Positions 21,957 through 32,628 of a stretch of DNA of 64,000 nt are shown piece after piece; position 1 is the first letter of the stretch, and every line of letters begins with the position of its first letter. A model generated the notes under the pieces. It had not been told where the DNA came from. It did not search any database and saw nothing but the letters and a program-made list of their open reading frames with translations. The DNA is from Amorphophallus konjac (taxonomy: Eukaryota; Streptophyta; Magnoliopsida; Alismatales; Araceae), in assembly GCA_022559845.1 (NCBI GenBank), contig CM040118.1, positions 266,809,519-266,873,518 of the forward strand, given 5' to 3'. The position numbers and the translations under genes are program-made.

Positions 21957-23810
21957 CTAGTAGGTCCTCTTTGGACCCATCTGATTGTAGTAATTCCAGC
22001 TTTTCTTTTGATCCACTTGCTTGGTCCATTTACCATTTATGTTCTGATTGGTAGGCTTAGTGAAATTCTTCACAAAATTCATTCCCAACTTAAATGGTTG
22101 GCCAGCACTGTTTTTAGGACTTTCCTTCTGACCTTGAGTTCCCTTACTGCTGTTTGAGCTGGATGGTGTGTCCAGCTTTTCTTTTCCCTTCTCTGGGCAG
22201 AAGGTAATGGTTTTAAATTGTAGGGGTCTTTTGTTAGTTGGGTCGTAGCCTAGACCTTCCTTATTGAAGTGAACCCTAGCCCCCAGTATAGCATCCAGAC
22301 TAGATTTTCCTTGGACAAAGTTTTCCAAAACTTTCTGTTTGTCTTCCAGCTCCTTTTGAAGGGACTCAGAATTTTTTAGAAGTTCACCATTGACTTTCTT
22401 AACAGCTTCATATTTTTTTGAGTTCACTCTACTTTCATTCAAGCTTTCTTCGATTCTTATTTTGAGTTCATTGAGCTGATTTTGACTTTCTTGGTTTTCT
22501 CCCTTGAACTTATCATTTTCTTTTCTTAGTGAGGTCATTTCTTCTAGTTGCTCTTTTAGTTTCTAGTTTTCCTCACAGACCTGGGTTTGTTCTTCAACAT
22601 TCGTATTAAATTTTCTTTTCAGAACCCTATGCTCTTTACTAAGAGAATTGAACTTATCTAATAACTCAGCATAAGCATCTTCCCAGTCATCAATCGTAAA
22701 ATTTTCAAAAACATTGGTTACCTCCTCTTCACTGTTTGCCATAAGGCAAATTCCTTCTTCATGCTCCTCTGAGGAAGTATCTTCAGGATCTTCTTCCTCC
22801 TCGCTCCATGTGCATACCATCGCCTGTGGCTTCTTCTACTTCTACACTTTTGTGTTCTTCTTCTGGAAGTAGGGAACCTTCTTCTGAAGATCTGGGCATT
22901 CGCCTTTCATGTGTCCCTGTTTGTTACAATGATAACAGGTCAATCTCTTAGGATTTCTATCCCTATAATTGGTAGATTCAACATTCTTGTTAAAGGAGTA
23001 TGGCTTTTTCCTCCTAAAGGCCTTCCCCTTTCTCCTTAAAAATTTACTGAACTGACGTGTGAGCATTGCCTGCTCCTTCTGGTCGAGATCTGAGAAGCCA
23101 TCAGACTCACCGCCACTGATGATGCTGCTGCTGCTACTGCTACTCTTGTTGCGGGAAGCCTTGAGTGCTACATTCTTAGCCTTCCTATCACTTCCTTCAC
23201 CACCTCCTTTGAAAGTCATCTCATAGGTCATGAGGGATCCTATGAGTTCATTCACTGTCAAGGTCGTCAGATCTTTTGACTCTTCAATCACGATGGCCTT
23301 AGTGTGCCATGCTGGGGATAAGGATCTAAGAATTTTCCTGACTATGTCTGCCTCAGCTAGATCCTTCCCTAGCCCCTTAAGTGTGTTCGTGATCAAGGAC
23401 AACCTGGCATACATTTCAGTAATATTCTCCTCTGCATTCATCCTAAACAGTTCATACTTAGAGATGTAGAGGTTTACCTTCGAGGCTTTCACTTGAGCTG
23501 TACCTTCATAGATTAATTGCAGCTCATCCCACATTCGCTTAGCAGTCCTGTAGGCGGATATACGAGCATATTCCTCTATGTGAACATCACACTGGATGAT
23601 GTTCAGCGCCGTCCAGTTGAGTGAAGATAGCTTGACATGATCATCTGTCCACGCATCCTCGTTCGGTGGAAGATCATATGGGCCAACCGTGATTACCCTC
23701 CACAGCTTGTGGCTCTGTGCTCTGATAAACACTTCCATCCTGTTCTTCCAAAACAGATAATTATTACCATCAAAAAATGGAGGGCGACTAATGGATTGAC
23801 CTTCAGCCAT
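21957..23810 (-). pseudogene. gag: Copia-1 Gag with coiled-coil spacer, broken by stops
   Basis: The likely start is ATG at 23810 (MAEGQSISRPPFFDGNNY). The same frame is open back to 23879, inside the primer-binding site, so an earlier start cannot be excluded. It has the Copia capsid domain of the UBN2 type (FWKNRMEVFIRAQSHKLW, AKRMWDELQLIYEGT, ENITEMYARLSLI) and a CCHC knuckle CYHCNKQGHMKGEC near 22911-22950. Stops lie at 22839-22841 and 22560-22562. The frame then continues through a coiled-coil (YAELLDKFNSLSKEHRVLK; MTSLRKENDKFKGENQ) to 21957. Between 21956 and 21697 the reading is scrambled before the Pol frame begins. Long coiled-coil Gag is common in the Sirevirus group. Confidence 0.85.
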
Positions 23811-23867
23811 GAACCTTCTAGGACCATTAGCATTTCCCTGACCGTTCACCCACATGATGCGAACCTG

Positions 23868-23879
23868 CTCTGATACCAA
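23868..23879 (-). other. Primer-binding site of Copia-1
   Basis: The plus strand reads GCTCTGATACCA, one base before the LTR at 23881, so the minus strand carries TGGTATCAGAGC for initiator tRNA-Met. It marks the right-hand LTR as the 5' LTR. Confidence 0.95.
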
Positions 23880-24750
23880 ATGTTAGCGCAGCAAGAGTGA
23901 TATAGAAGGGAGGGGGATGAATAGATCACTCCCGATTTGAACAACTTCAGCGGAAAATCACTCCTTCAAAAATCACCCTACCGAATATAGCTAAACAAAA
24001 TAGCTAATGCAGTGAGAATCTAAGGCAGAGTAATAAGATGCGATTGGAAGAGGCCGTCCACACACAAGCACATTGCCAAGCAGATAGAGAGCATCAACGA
24101 TTGCAGCAAACCACAGAGGAGACAAGAGATTTTAAGGTGGTTTGATTGTAGTCCACAATCTACATCCACCCCTCACTCCAACTAGAGTAAGGATTCCACT
24201 AGCCAATTCTAGAAACATGCAGACTCAGTCTGCGAACAATGTGCTGCCACACAGCTTGAATAACCAAAGTAATCAAAACCCTCAACCAAACTCTGTTACC
24301 CACAGAGCTTGAAACATGTTCCAGCTACCAGCTAGAACAGAACCGGAGATAGCTCTCCCTTCCTCCAGCCCGGAGGGAACCTGCTAATGACAAACCATCA
24401 CTAGTAGAACTAGAGATCCACGATCTCTCTTCCTCTGCAGTCCATAGGGAAACCGGAGGGTAACAACTCGAGATCAGATATATGAAGAAATAAAAGGAAA
24501 AACAGAAATGTAAACAAGACCAACGATGAACACAAATCGTTTTAGAAAAATCAAATACAAAATGTAGCTTCCGAAGAAGCAAATAGACTCTTCTCTCTCA
24601 CTCAGACTTTTCTCTCACATTACTGGTCTCTAATCTTTTCTCTCTATCTTCTTTCTGGAACGTGGAGGCTCTCTCTCTTTTCTTCTTTTGCTCAGGAATT
24701 CTGCTCTTAGGCTTTTTCTCCAGTTCACTCCATCTCATCGCAGAAGGCAC

Positions 24751-24758
24751 CTTTTATA
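24751..24758 (-). promoter_or_regulatory. TATA box of the Copia-1 5' LTR
   Basis: CTTTTATA on the plus strand gives TATAAAAG in element sense. It lies about 180 bases downstream of the motif array, the right place for a core promoter with the array as upstream region. Confidence 0.65.
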
Positions 24759-24935
24759 TGGCTTTCGACCTGAGTTTTCAGACCTTCACACGAGGGAGTC
24801 TCGTTCCCTCTCTTTCCAGAGCATTCTCAGATCACGTGCCAGGCATCATCCTCGATTCACGTGCCCAATGATTGACCTGTATCACCTGCAGGCTGAGACA
24901 AAGAACAGTGATTAGTTAGTTCAATCAGATACGAA

Positions 24936-26725
24936 TGTATAGACATTAGGATATCAGATTAAGTAAGTGTGTACACTGAGGGAGTGTATAGACTTGTGAG
25001 ACTTCAAGCAAACTCAGTATATAGACTTGTGAGACTTCAAGCAAACTCAGTGTATAGACTTGTGAGTGTTCAGGCGATCTCAATGTGTAGACTTCATTCA
25101 GTAGTCAAGACAATGGATGTATAGACTTGTAAGTGTTCATGCGATCTCAATGTGTAGACTTCATTCAATAGTCAAGACAATGGATGTATGGACTTGGTCG
25201 AGAGAAGGAGAATGAGTGTAAAGGCTTGTAATGAAGAGGAGCAGTGTGTAGACTTGAAGCACAACAGTATGCATTGTATGGACTTCAATGTATAGACGAT
25301 GATGTATAGACTTCGAAGAGAATAATGCTTGAAAGCATCGAATGTGTAGACATTGAAACAACAGTTAAGGAAAGTGTTTCAAATGAGAGAGTGTATAGAC
25401 TTGCAGTTAACAATCGAGTGTATAGGGTTGAAAGCCTAACAATCGAGTGTATAGACTTGTAGGTTAACTGAGTGTACAGACTTCGACAGTTAGCCAACGA
25501 GTGTACACACTTCGTTTTGAAGAGGATGCACAATAGAATGAAAGTATGAAAGTTGTGCGATGTACAGACTTGCTCTGCCTAAAGCAATGTATAGACTTCA
25601 GACCAAAGCCAATGTATGGACTTGGCGTTTTGAAGCATGCAGGCTGTATAAGCTTGAACATGTGCAAGCAGTGTATAGACTTCCTATATGAAGAGCTATG
25701 CGATGTATAGACTTAACCAGACTTCACTCGATGTACAGACTTCAAAGTGCAACGTTGGTAAAAGGCTGCCAATGTACAGACTTTGGTAAAGGCATGAGAC
25801 GTTCTCAAGACGATGACGTCTGCATAGACTTTACAATGAATGGATGCTCAGTGAGACGCAAGTTGAGACGATGCAGTGTACATACTTTGATGCCCAACAG
25901 CGATGTGTAGACTAGCAAGTGAGACGCTTAATGAGACGGTGAGCAGTGTATACACTTAGCCTTTGAGGAACGATGTATAGACTCTGAATCGTGAAAGCAG
26001 ACTGTATTGACTTGGAGTGTTAGAAGGACCATTGTACAGAGTTGGAATGTTTGAGCCAATGTATAGACTTCTGCAGGGCTGCCAATGTATGGACTTGTAC
26101 AGTGCAGTGACTGTACAGACTTTGAGGCCGAAGACAGTGTGTAGACTTGAGAAGCTCGAGGCCATTGTATAGACATGGGGTTCAGCTGAGAATGTATGGA
26201 CTTTGACGGAGTGAGATAATGTTCAGACTTTGAAGTTACACTGTGGATGTATAGACTTGAATGAGCATGGAGTGTATAGACTTGAATGAGCATGGAGTGT
26301 ATAGACTTGAAAGTCTGAAGGTGATGTACAGACTTGGACAGTTGAAGCCGATGTACAGACTTGCAGATGCGAAGCCAATGTACAAACTTTATGATATGAA
26401 GCCAATGTACAGACTTGCAAATGCGAAGCTGATGTATAGACTCGTAATGCGAAGCCAATGTACAGACATTGAAGGCTATGAACAACAAGGCATGCTGTAC
26501 AGACTTACTCAATCAAACTGATGTATAGACTTTGAATGAAATCAACAGAAGAATGTATAGACATGGCCCCTTTCCGGATGTATAGACTTTCAGATAAACA
26601 GGCTACAGTCCTGTTGTATGGACTTGGATAGACAGGCCAATGAATGGACAGACTAAGATGATTAATGTACTGAGGCGTCGACTCATCAGTAAGGAGGGGT
26701 CGACCCACCACTGTTCAGACTCTGC
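24936..26725. repeat. U3 array of degenerate TGTATAGACTT motifs (5' LTR copy)
   Basis: This is the second copy of the array, in the same order as in the 3' LTR, with an added unit near 26262-26288 where GAATGAGCATGGAGTGTATA is repeated. Point differences between the two copies fall both inside and between motifs. Its position immediately upstream of the TATA box makes a transcriptional role plausible, but nothing in the sequence proves it. Confidence 0.9.
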
Positions 26726-26876
26726 AGACAGAGTGTAGATAGAACCAGGTAGAGCATATTATCTGACTATCATATGTACTGCACTCATTTACATGGTGAA
26801 ACATGAATTAATCTAGAGATAGAAGATTGATTTATAGTGTGAGACATCATCAAAACCGTAGGGATGCAACACACAC

Positions 26877-27196
26877 TGCTTGGCATTATTAGTACATCGG
26901 GTCCGCTCATTCATGTCACCCACATGTCAAGTAGGATGCATGATTGGTTCGTATTCGGGTGTAACAGCCCTCCCTCATTTAACATTGGTCATACGCATGT
27001 CAAGAGCATATACGAATGTCCGGGTCCCCTGACATTTATCACCACTTTGTATGATATGTTCACCTATGGATGCCTCGGCCCACCTAGGTCCACCAAAGTC
27101 TACATGACAGCATTGCATGATAGGTCCACGTATGGTTGCCCCGGTCCACCTTTGCATACCACACACTTCCCACCCGCACCACACCATAGCTCATGA
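26877..27196 (+). CDS. Unknown ORF of E (3' part after Copia-1)
   Basis: This continues, in frame, the ORF broken at 14189 once one CACAC copy is removed. It ends with TGA at 27194-27196. It includes four loose repeats of a block like CPGPPL or YGCLGPPRST, each near a His-Asp or Tyr-Asp pair. No family is recognised. Confidence 0.55.
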
Positions 27197-27736
27197 CATA
27201 ATCATTCAAGCAAGCATCTAGCGACAGACGGTGAGGTTCATAATGAGTGGGCAAAAGCTCGCGAGTGCCACTTGGGATTCCAAGTAGGCAACCATGTGAT
27301 GGTGACATTGGAGTGGCTCTACCTTAGGGTCACCTCCAAGTCGAGGGCACGAGGACTTGGACCTTCCATGTTCTGAGTGATTTTGGGATACACCCCACTT
27401 TCCGCGCGGCGGATCTAGCACCCTCTAAGGGCACCGCGGTGGAACCCAGTGAGCACCTTGAGCCTACCCCCACCTTTGAGAGTGATACCCTCGGAGAGCC
27501 TCCACATATTAGCTTGAGAGTCCGATGTGTGCACACGGAGGCAATACTAGGCAAGCAGGGTACCATCGCCAGCAAGAGGGTGTGCCCGAGCCACCTTGAG
27601 AGGCTGAAGAGCCGTCCCTCGGGTGAGGACATGAGGTTGAGTTTGGAGGTCGTGGCTCGCCCGGAGCTGCATTGGAGGACCTCTTCCTCGGAGGACACAT
27701 ACTCGACGGAGTCGAGTTCTTCGCACACCAGGGGTA
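27197..27736 (+). other. E internal 3' region with chromovirus-like tail
   Basis: No intact gene is visible, although a frame is open from 27439. Near 27692-27725 the DNA (TACTCGACGGAGTCGAGTTC, then TTCGCACACC) closely matches the end of the chromodomain ORF of A (about 716-745) and encodes YSTESSSSHT against YSTGSSSSHP. The short purine run CAGGGGTA before LTR2 is the likely, weak polypurine tract. This hints that E derives from, or is copied by, a chromovirus related to A. Confidence 0.5.
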
Positions 27737-30700
27737 TGATGGGGGCATCTCTCACCCTTCACATTTTTTTCACAGCTCCGATTGCTCGCCGGCATGGTTC
27801 CATTGTGTCCGTCACACTTTTTTGAGTCAAGTCATGTAATTTTCATATTTTATTTGAGTCATAACTATGTAATTTTCATTTTATTTGAGTCTAGTCCCTA
27901 AGTTAGACAGTCATTTACCTAAGTTGAGTGTCATTAGGTTAATTAGTCTAGTTTAATGGGCCCATTTCAGTGGACTTGGCCCAGGGGCGCCCCCTTCCCC
28001 CTTGGTTATTTGTCATTGGTCCAAAATGCAGGGACTTATTATAAAATGTGGGTTGCCTATAAATAGGACCCCATTTCCCCCATTTCAAGCTAATGAAGAT
28101 CTATTATTGTGAGTCCAGAAAATTGAGTTTCATTTGGTGAGAAGCCATTAGAGAGGAGTGAGAAGCTCCCCTCCCCCACCCCCCTCTCTCTCCCCCCTTT
28201 CTCTCTCCTACGCCCCCTTTCTCTCTCTAACCCTTTCTCTCTAGACCGCCCCCTCCCCTCTCTCCTCTCCTCCACCTCAGCCCAATCTCCATTTGCCACA
28301 TCACCCCTCACTTGCCACATCACCCTTCACATCACCAAGTGGCCCCTCAACTTTCCCACCCCACCATTACTCCACCATTAATCACACCACCCCCTAGGGA
28401 GACTTCCCCACTCTCCCAAGCAACCTCTCCTCTCCCTAGGGAGAATCCTACTCCCAATACACCCTTTCATCCTCCAAGACACCCCTTCCCATCCTCAAGG
28501 CCAGCATTAACCCCCCATTAACTACTCATTCAAACCAAGGGAGAGAGATCTCTCTCTCCCTCTCCCTTTCAACACCAAATTCGTAGCTTCCCCTCTATCC
28601 ACCTGCTACACCTCCTTCCAGCCCCCATTCTGCCACTCCCTCACCTTGTATCACCCCCTCCCAGTTATGGGGCATCTCTCGCCCTTCACATTTTTCCACA
28701 GGTCCGATTGCTCACCGGCATGGTTCCATTGTGTCCGTCACATTTTTTTGAGTCGAGTCATGTAATTTTCATATTTTTTTGAGTCATATCATTGTAATTT
28801 CTCTTTTATTTGAGTCATGTACCTTGCTTAATGAGTCATTTACCTATGTTATGTGTCATTACGTTCATTAAAGTTAGTTAATGGGCCCAATTCATTGGGC
28901 TAGGCCCAAGGGTGCCCCCGCCTTCCCCTTGGTTATTTGTCATTAGTACTAAAGTCAGGGACTTATTGTAAATTATGGGATCCCTATAAATAGGACCCCC
29001 ATCTCCCCATTTGAAGTTAATGAATGAATGAATATTTGAGTTTTCTAGTGTCCAACTTAAATCTCCTTCTTTTGGTGAGAAGCCAATTGAGTGGGTGAGA
29101 AGCCTCTATCCCCCCTCTCTCTCTACCTCTCTCTGTAGGAAGCCATTTTATCTCTCCTCCACTTTCTCTCTCTAAAACCTGCTCCCCTTTCTCTCTCCTC
29201 ACCCTTCCACATCATCCTCCACCTCATCCACCACCCTCTACCTCCTCTAGAGAGCCTTCACTTCCCTAGAAGCATTAATTACCCCGTCTCCCAACTACCA
29301 CCAAATCTCCTCCCTCCCTCAGAGAATCTTGGCTCTCCCAACACAATCTCCCTCTCCCCAACACAATCTCCCTCTCCTCAACACAATCCACCCTATTCCT
29401 CACACAATCCTACAGCTCCCAAGGGACATTTCAATATTTTCCCTCCACTCTCTCCTCCCCCATGCCCTAGACTCCCCAAGGGAGAGAGATCTCCCTCTCC
29501 CTTTCCCTCCCAACACCAAATTCGCAGCTCTCCCACCCACCACCTGTTAGACCCCCTTCCAGCCCCCATTCTCCCCCTTCATCACCTTGGTTTGCCCCTC
29601 CCAGACCCCTTCATAGCCTGGGGTCACCCCCACACCCATCCACCCCATTTCCCCTCTCATCTACCCCATTTCCCACCTATCATCTTCAACCAGCCTGTTC
29701 CAGCTCGTAGGCCGCAGTGTTCCATCGACTTGCAGAGGCTCCCACGATGTCACCATGAAGCTCCTTGAGGCGTATCATATGCCGTTGGATTCTTCTTCCG
29801 GTCAACTTTGCAACGGTGGTGGTCTCGTCCCCGTCTGAGTTCGTGACTGCCGGGGAGAGCCGTTCTTCTCTGACTGCATAGGATAGGTTCGGTCAGCAAC
29901 CTGAAGCAACTTCTAGAAGCTCCCACGGCGACATTCCTATGCTTCTTGAGATGCCACTTGGCTGAGAGCTTCTACGATGAGTCTTCTTCCATTACCAATA
30001 AGCGGCACCCCGTTCGGCATTCGGAGCAGCGATTTCTCAATTTTCTCTCTCGGGTGCGCTGTTCTGTCCACTCTGGGACTGAACAGACACCCGATCACTG
30101 TTTGGGCTGTCCCTGTCTACTCTGACCTTCTCCGGTGTCCCCTCAGGTCTCATTTCGAAGAGGGCTCGACAACGAATCCAGCGACTCTAGACACGCCCGA
30201 ATCAGAGCCCAGGAGCACCCGTGGCGACCTCGTCTTCCTGCGGCAGTGGTGCTGAAGAAGACAAAACCAGAGAACAGAGACCCTGCTCACGGCCCTATCC
30301 CGACCAACGTCGGCAACCAGAAGTCCTCCCAAAAATATGACATCCTCCTGGGCCAACCCAGGAGGTTTTTCCACTGGTTTCGTAGCAAACGAAGTCCGAG
30401 AGTGGCCGCAGCGGCGCCGACATCGACTGCCTGTCCCCTATTCCAGAGAGCGGACAGAACTGGCAACCACCTTCCAATTAGTTCCTAGCTCGGCTTTTCC
30501 CCTCCCCGCCTGGCCGGATGAGCGCCCCTCCCTGCGTGGAGGTACATTTTGGTTGTAATTCTACTCCCCCACCCCTAGTCCAACCTCCTTGCAAGGGGTG
30601 TAGTGCATGTATTAGCAGGTCGCCATCCGAAGCTACACCGACGCGGCGTGCGGGTGCATGCCCACGCCTCCCCGCTCGTCATCATCTCCGACGAGGATCG

Positions 30701-32623
30701 GCGTATTCATGCTGATCAGGTGATATCCTACCCCCCTCTCTTTGCTGATTTATCTTGCTTAATTAGTATTTCCTCTTAGGTCCGTCGGACGGTGAGAGAG
30801 TGCCCGGTCCCAAATTTACATCAATTGAGTGCTACCGCGGGTGAGTTGTGAGAGAGATACTATACCCCACGCCCTTGGCATGCTGGCCGCCCCCGAGAGT
30901 GGGCATCCCAGGGCCCTTAGGGGTTCAATCTTAGGCTAGCCAACCCTCGGAGCAGTGAGGTCCCATCCCAGACCCTCACCACCATCACCGGGTTGCCTAC
31001 GGGCCCTAGTGTGCGCCAAGCGGGTGAGTCCGCTCGAGTGAGTCCGCCGTCAAAATTGCATGCTTGCGGGTTGTAGGTCCAAGGGCATCGATCGAGTGGC
31101 TGCCACCCCCAAGGTGGTGTCACATCACCCAGACCCCCTCACAGCTAGGGGTCACCCCCACACTCATCCACCCCCATTTCGCCCCCCTCCTACTCCATTT
31201 CCCATTGGCAAGTTGTAGACCCTACCTCAGTTCACAGGTAGCAGAGAAGTGCCCAGTTGCAGAGCCTGCCACATCTTCATCCTGGAGCCCCTAGGAGCAC
31301 AAGAGATACCGTTGGAAGCATCGTCCAGTCTACTTCGCAATGGAGGTGGTCCCGCCCTCACCTGAGTTCGTGGCTGCCCGGAGGAGTCCTCACCGCCAGA
31401 CTGCGCAGATACTCCTAGGCAGACAACATGAAGTGACTTGCAGAAGCTTCCACGGCCTGATCTCTATGCTTCATGGGGTGCCACTTGGCTGAGACCTTCT
31501 TCCATGAGTCTCCTTCCACATCCAAGAAGTGGCACACCATTTGGCCTCTGGAGCAGCTAGTTCCAGATTTTCTGCCAAGGGTGCGCTGGTTTTGCTCCCT
31601 CCGGAACTGATCTGACACCCCATCACTGTTCTGGGCCCCGCCGTCTACTCTAACATCCGCCGGCATCTCCATGGATCTCCGTTCGAAAAGGGGTCGACCA
31701 CAAATACAACGATACCGGCCTTTCCTGATTGAGAGCTCGGGAACCTCTGTGGTGGCCTCGCCTTCCAGCTGTAGCGACTCAGAAGCTAACATATCCCGAG
31801 TCAAACAGCCCTGTTCACGACTCTGCCGCAACCGTCGACGCCAATGAGAAAATCCCAAAAATTCTAACGTCCTCCTGGGTCAACTCAAGAGGTTTTGCCG
31901 CAAGTTTCGTCACCAACGGAGTTTGGGACAGTCCGTAGCGGTGCCAACAACGATTGTCTGTCCACTGTTCCAGAGAGTGGATAGAATCGACGATTTCCAT
32001 GCATTAGGTTTCTAGCTTAACTTTCCCCACCCCACCTGGCCGGCTTAAAGCCCCTCCCTATGGGAGGTAGTGTTTGTATGTAATTGTCAATCCCCCACCC
32101 CTAGTCCACCCTCCTGCGTGAGGTGTAGTGCATGTACTAGTAGGTCGGCAAGCCAAGCTACACCGGCGCAGCGTGCGGGGTACACCCACGCTTCCCCGCT
32201 CACCTCGCCTCCGACTGGGATCGGCATCCTCACGCCGATGAGGTGAGCTCCTAATCTCATTCCTCTACTGTACATTATCTTTGCTTGTTTAGTATTGCTT
32301 CTAAGTGCCGTCGGACGGAGAGTGAGAGCTCAGTCAACATTGCCATCCACACGAGTGACCACCGCGGGTGAGTTGTGAGAGCAACCACTTAACCCACGCC
32401 CTTGGTGTGTTGGCCGCCTGTGATTTGGGCATCCATGGCCCTAAGGGGTCCATCCCAAGCTAGCCAACCCCCTGGAATCTCAAGGTCCAACCTCAGACCC
32501 TCATCCCCATCGTCGGTCCACCTACGGACCCGGGTGTGCGCGTCACGGGTACGTCCGCTTGAGTGAGTCCTCCATTCGGCCCGGTTGCTTGCGAATCTAG
32601 GTCCAAGGGGTCATATCACATCA
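27737..32623 (+). repeat. 3' LTR of E (LTR2), interrupted by a solo LTR
   Basis: It starts TGATGGGGGCATC and ends ATCACATCA before TAGGT. Without the nested LTR and one CCCAG copy it is about 2419 bp, against 2424 bp for LTR1. Collinear landmarks include the TATA box (28058), the CT-rich leader, the Pro/C-rich tract and the CCACCCCTAGTCCACCCTCC block. Confidence 0.92.
28665..31127 (+). repeat. Solo LTR of the E family nested inside E's 3' LTR
   Basis: This is a complete LTR of 2463 bp, from TTATGGGGCATC (first TG mutated to TT) to GTCACATCA, flanked by target duplication CCCAG (28660-28664 and 31128-31132). The host LTR resumes exactly afterwards at ACCCCCTCACAGC. It has no internal region or primer-binding site. 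It is more diverged from LTR1 and LTR2 than they are from each other, so it represents another subfamily. Such solo LTRs arise by recombination between the two LTRs of one insertion. Confidence 0.93.
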
Positions 32624-32628
32624 TAGGT

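Larger units (their letters stand above)
14190..26871 (-). mobile_element. Copia-1: Sirevirus-like Ty1/Copia element, nested in E
   Basis: It is full length at 12,682 bp and in minus orientation, with LTRs at 23881-26871 (5') and 14190-17181 (3'). A perfect target duplication CACAC flanks it (14185-14189 and 26872-26876). Gene order on the minus strand is Gag, protease, integrase, RT, RNase H, which is diagnostic of Copia. The Sirevirus-like assignment rests on the Gag type, the long coiled-coil spacer and several polypurine tracts before the 3' LTR. The left LTR starts TA instead of TG, a single transition. A 28-bp deletion in one LTR and an extra repeat unit in the other show divergence since insertion. 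Confidence 0.93.
23881..26871 (-). repeat. 5' LTR of Copia-1 (2991 bp)
   Basis: It is bounded by TGTTAGCGCAGC at 23881 and GGGATGCAACA at 26871 (plus-strand reading). In element sense, U3 is 26871 down to about 24720, with the motif array at 24936-26725, then a TATA box, then R-U5. It lacks 28 bp that are present in the 3' LTR and carries one extra array unit near 26262-26288. Confidence 0.95.
9867..32623 (+). mobile_element. Element E: non-autonomous, gag-only LTR retrotransposon
   Basis: LTR1 (9867-12290) and LTR2 (27737-32623) are flanked by the same 5-bp target duplication, TAGGT (9862-9866 and 32624-32628), which shows they belong to one insertion. After removing the nested Copia-1 and the nested solo LTR, each with one duplication copy, E is about 7.6 kb: LTRs of 2424 and about 2419 bp around 2.76 kb of internal DNA. 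That internal DNA holds a gag-like start and a long unknown ORF but no protease, RT, RNase H or integrase. It resembles the published TR-GAG/LARD concept: an element that relies on enzymes of another element. Confidence 0.85.
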
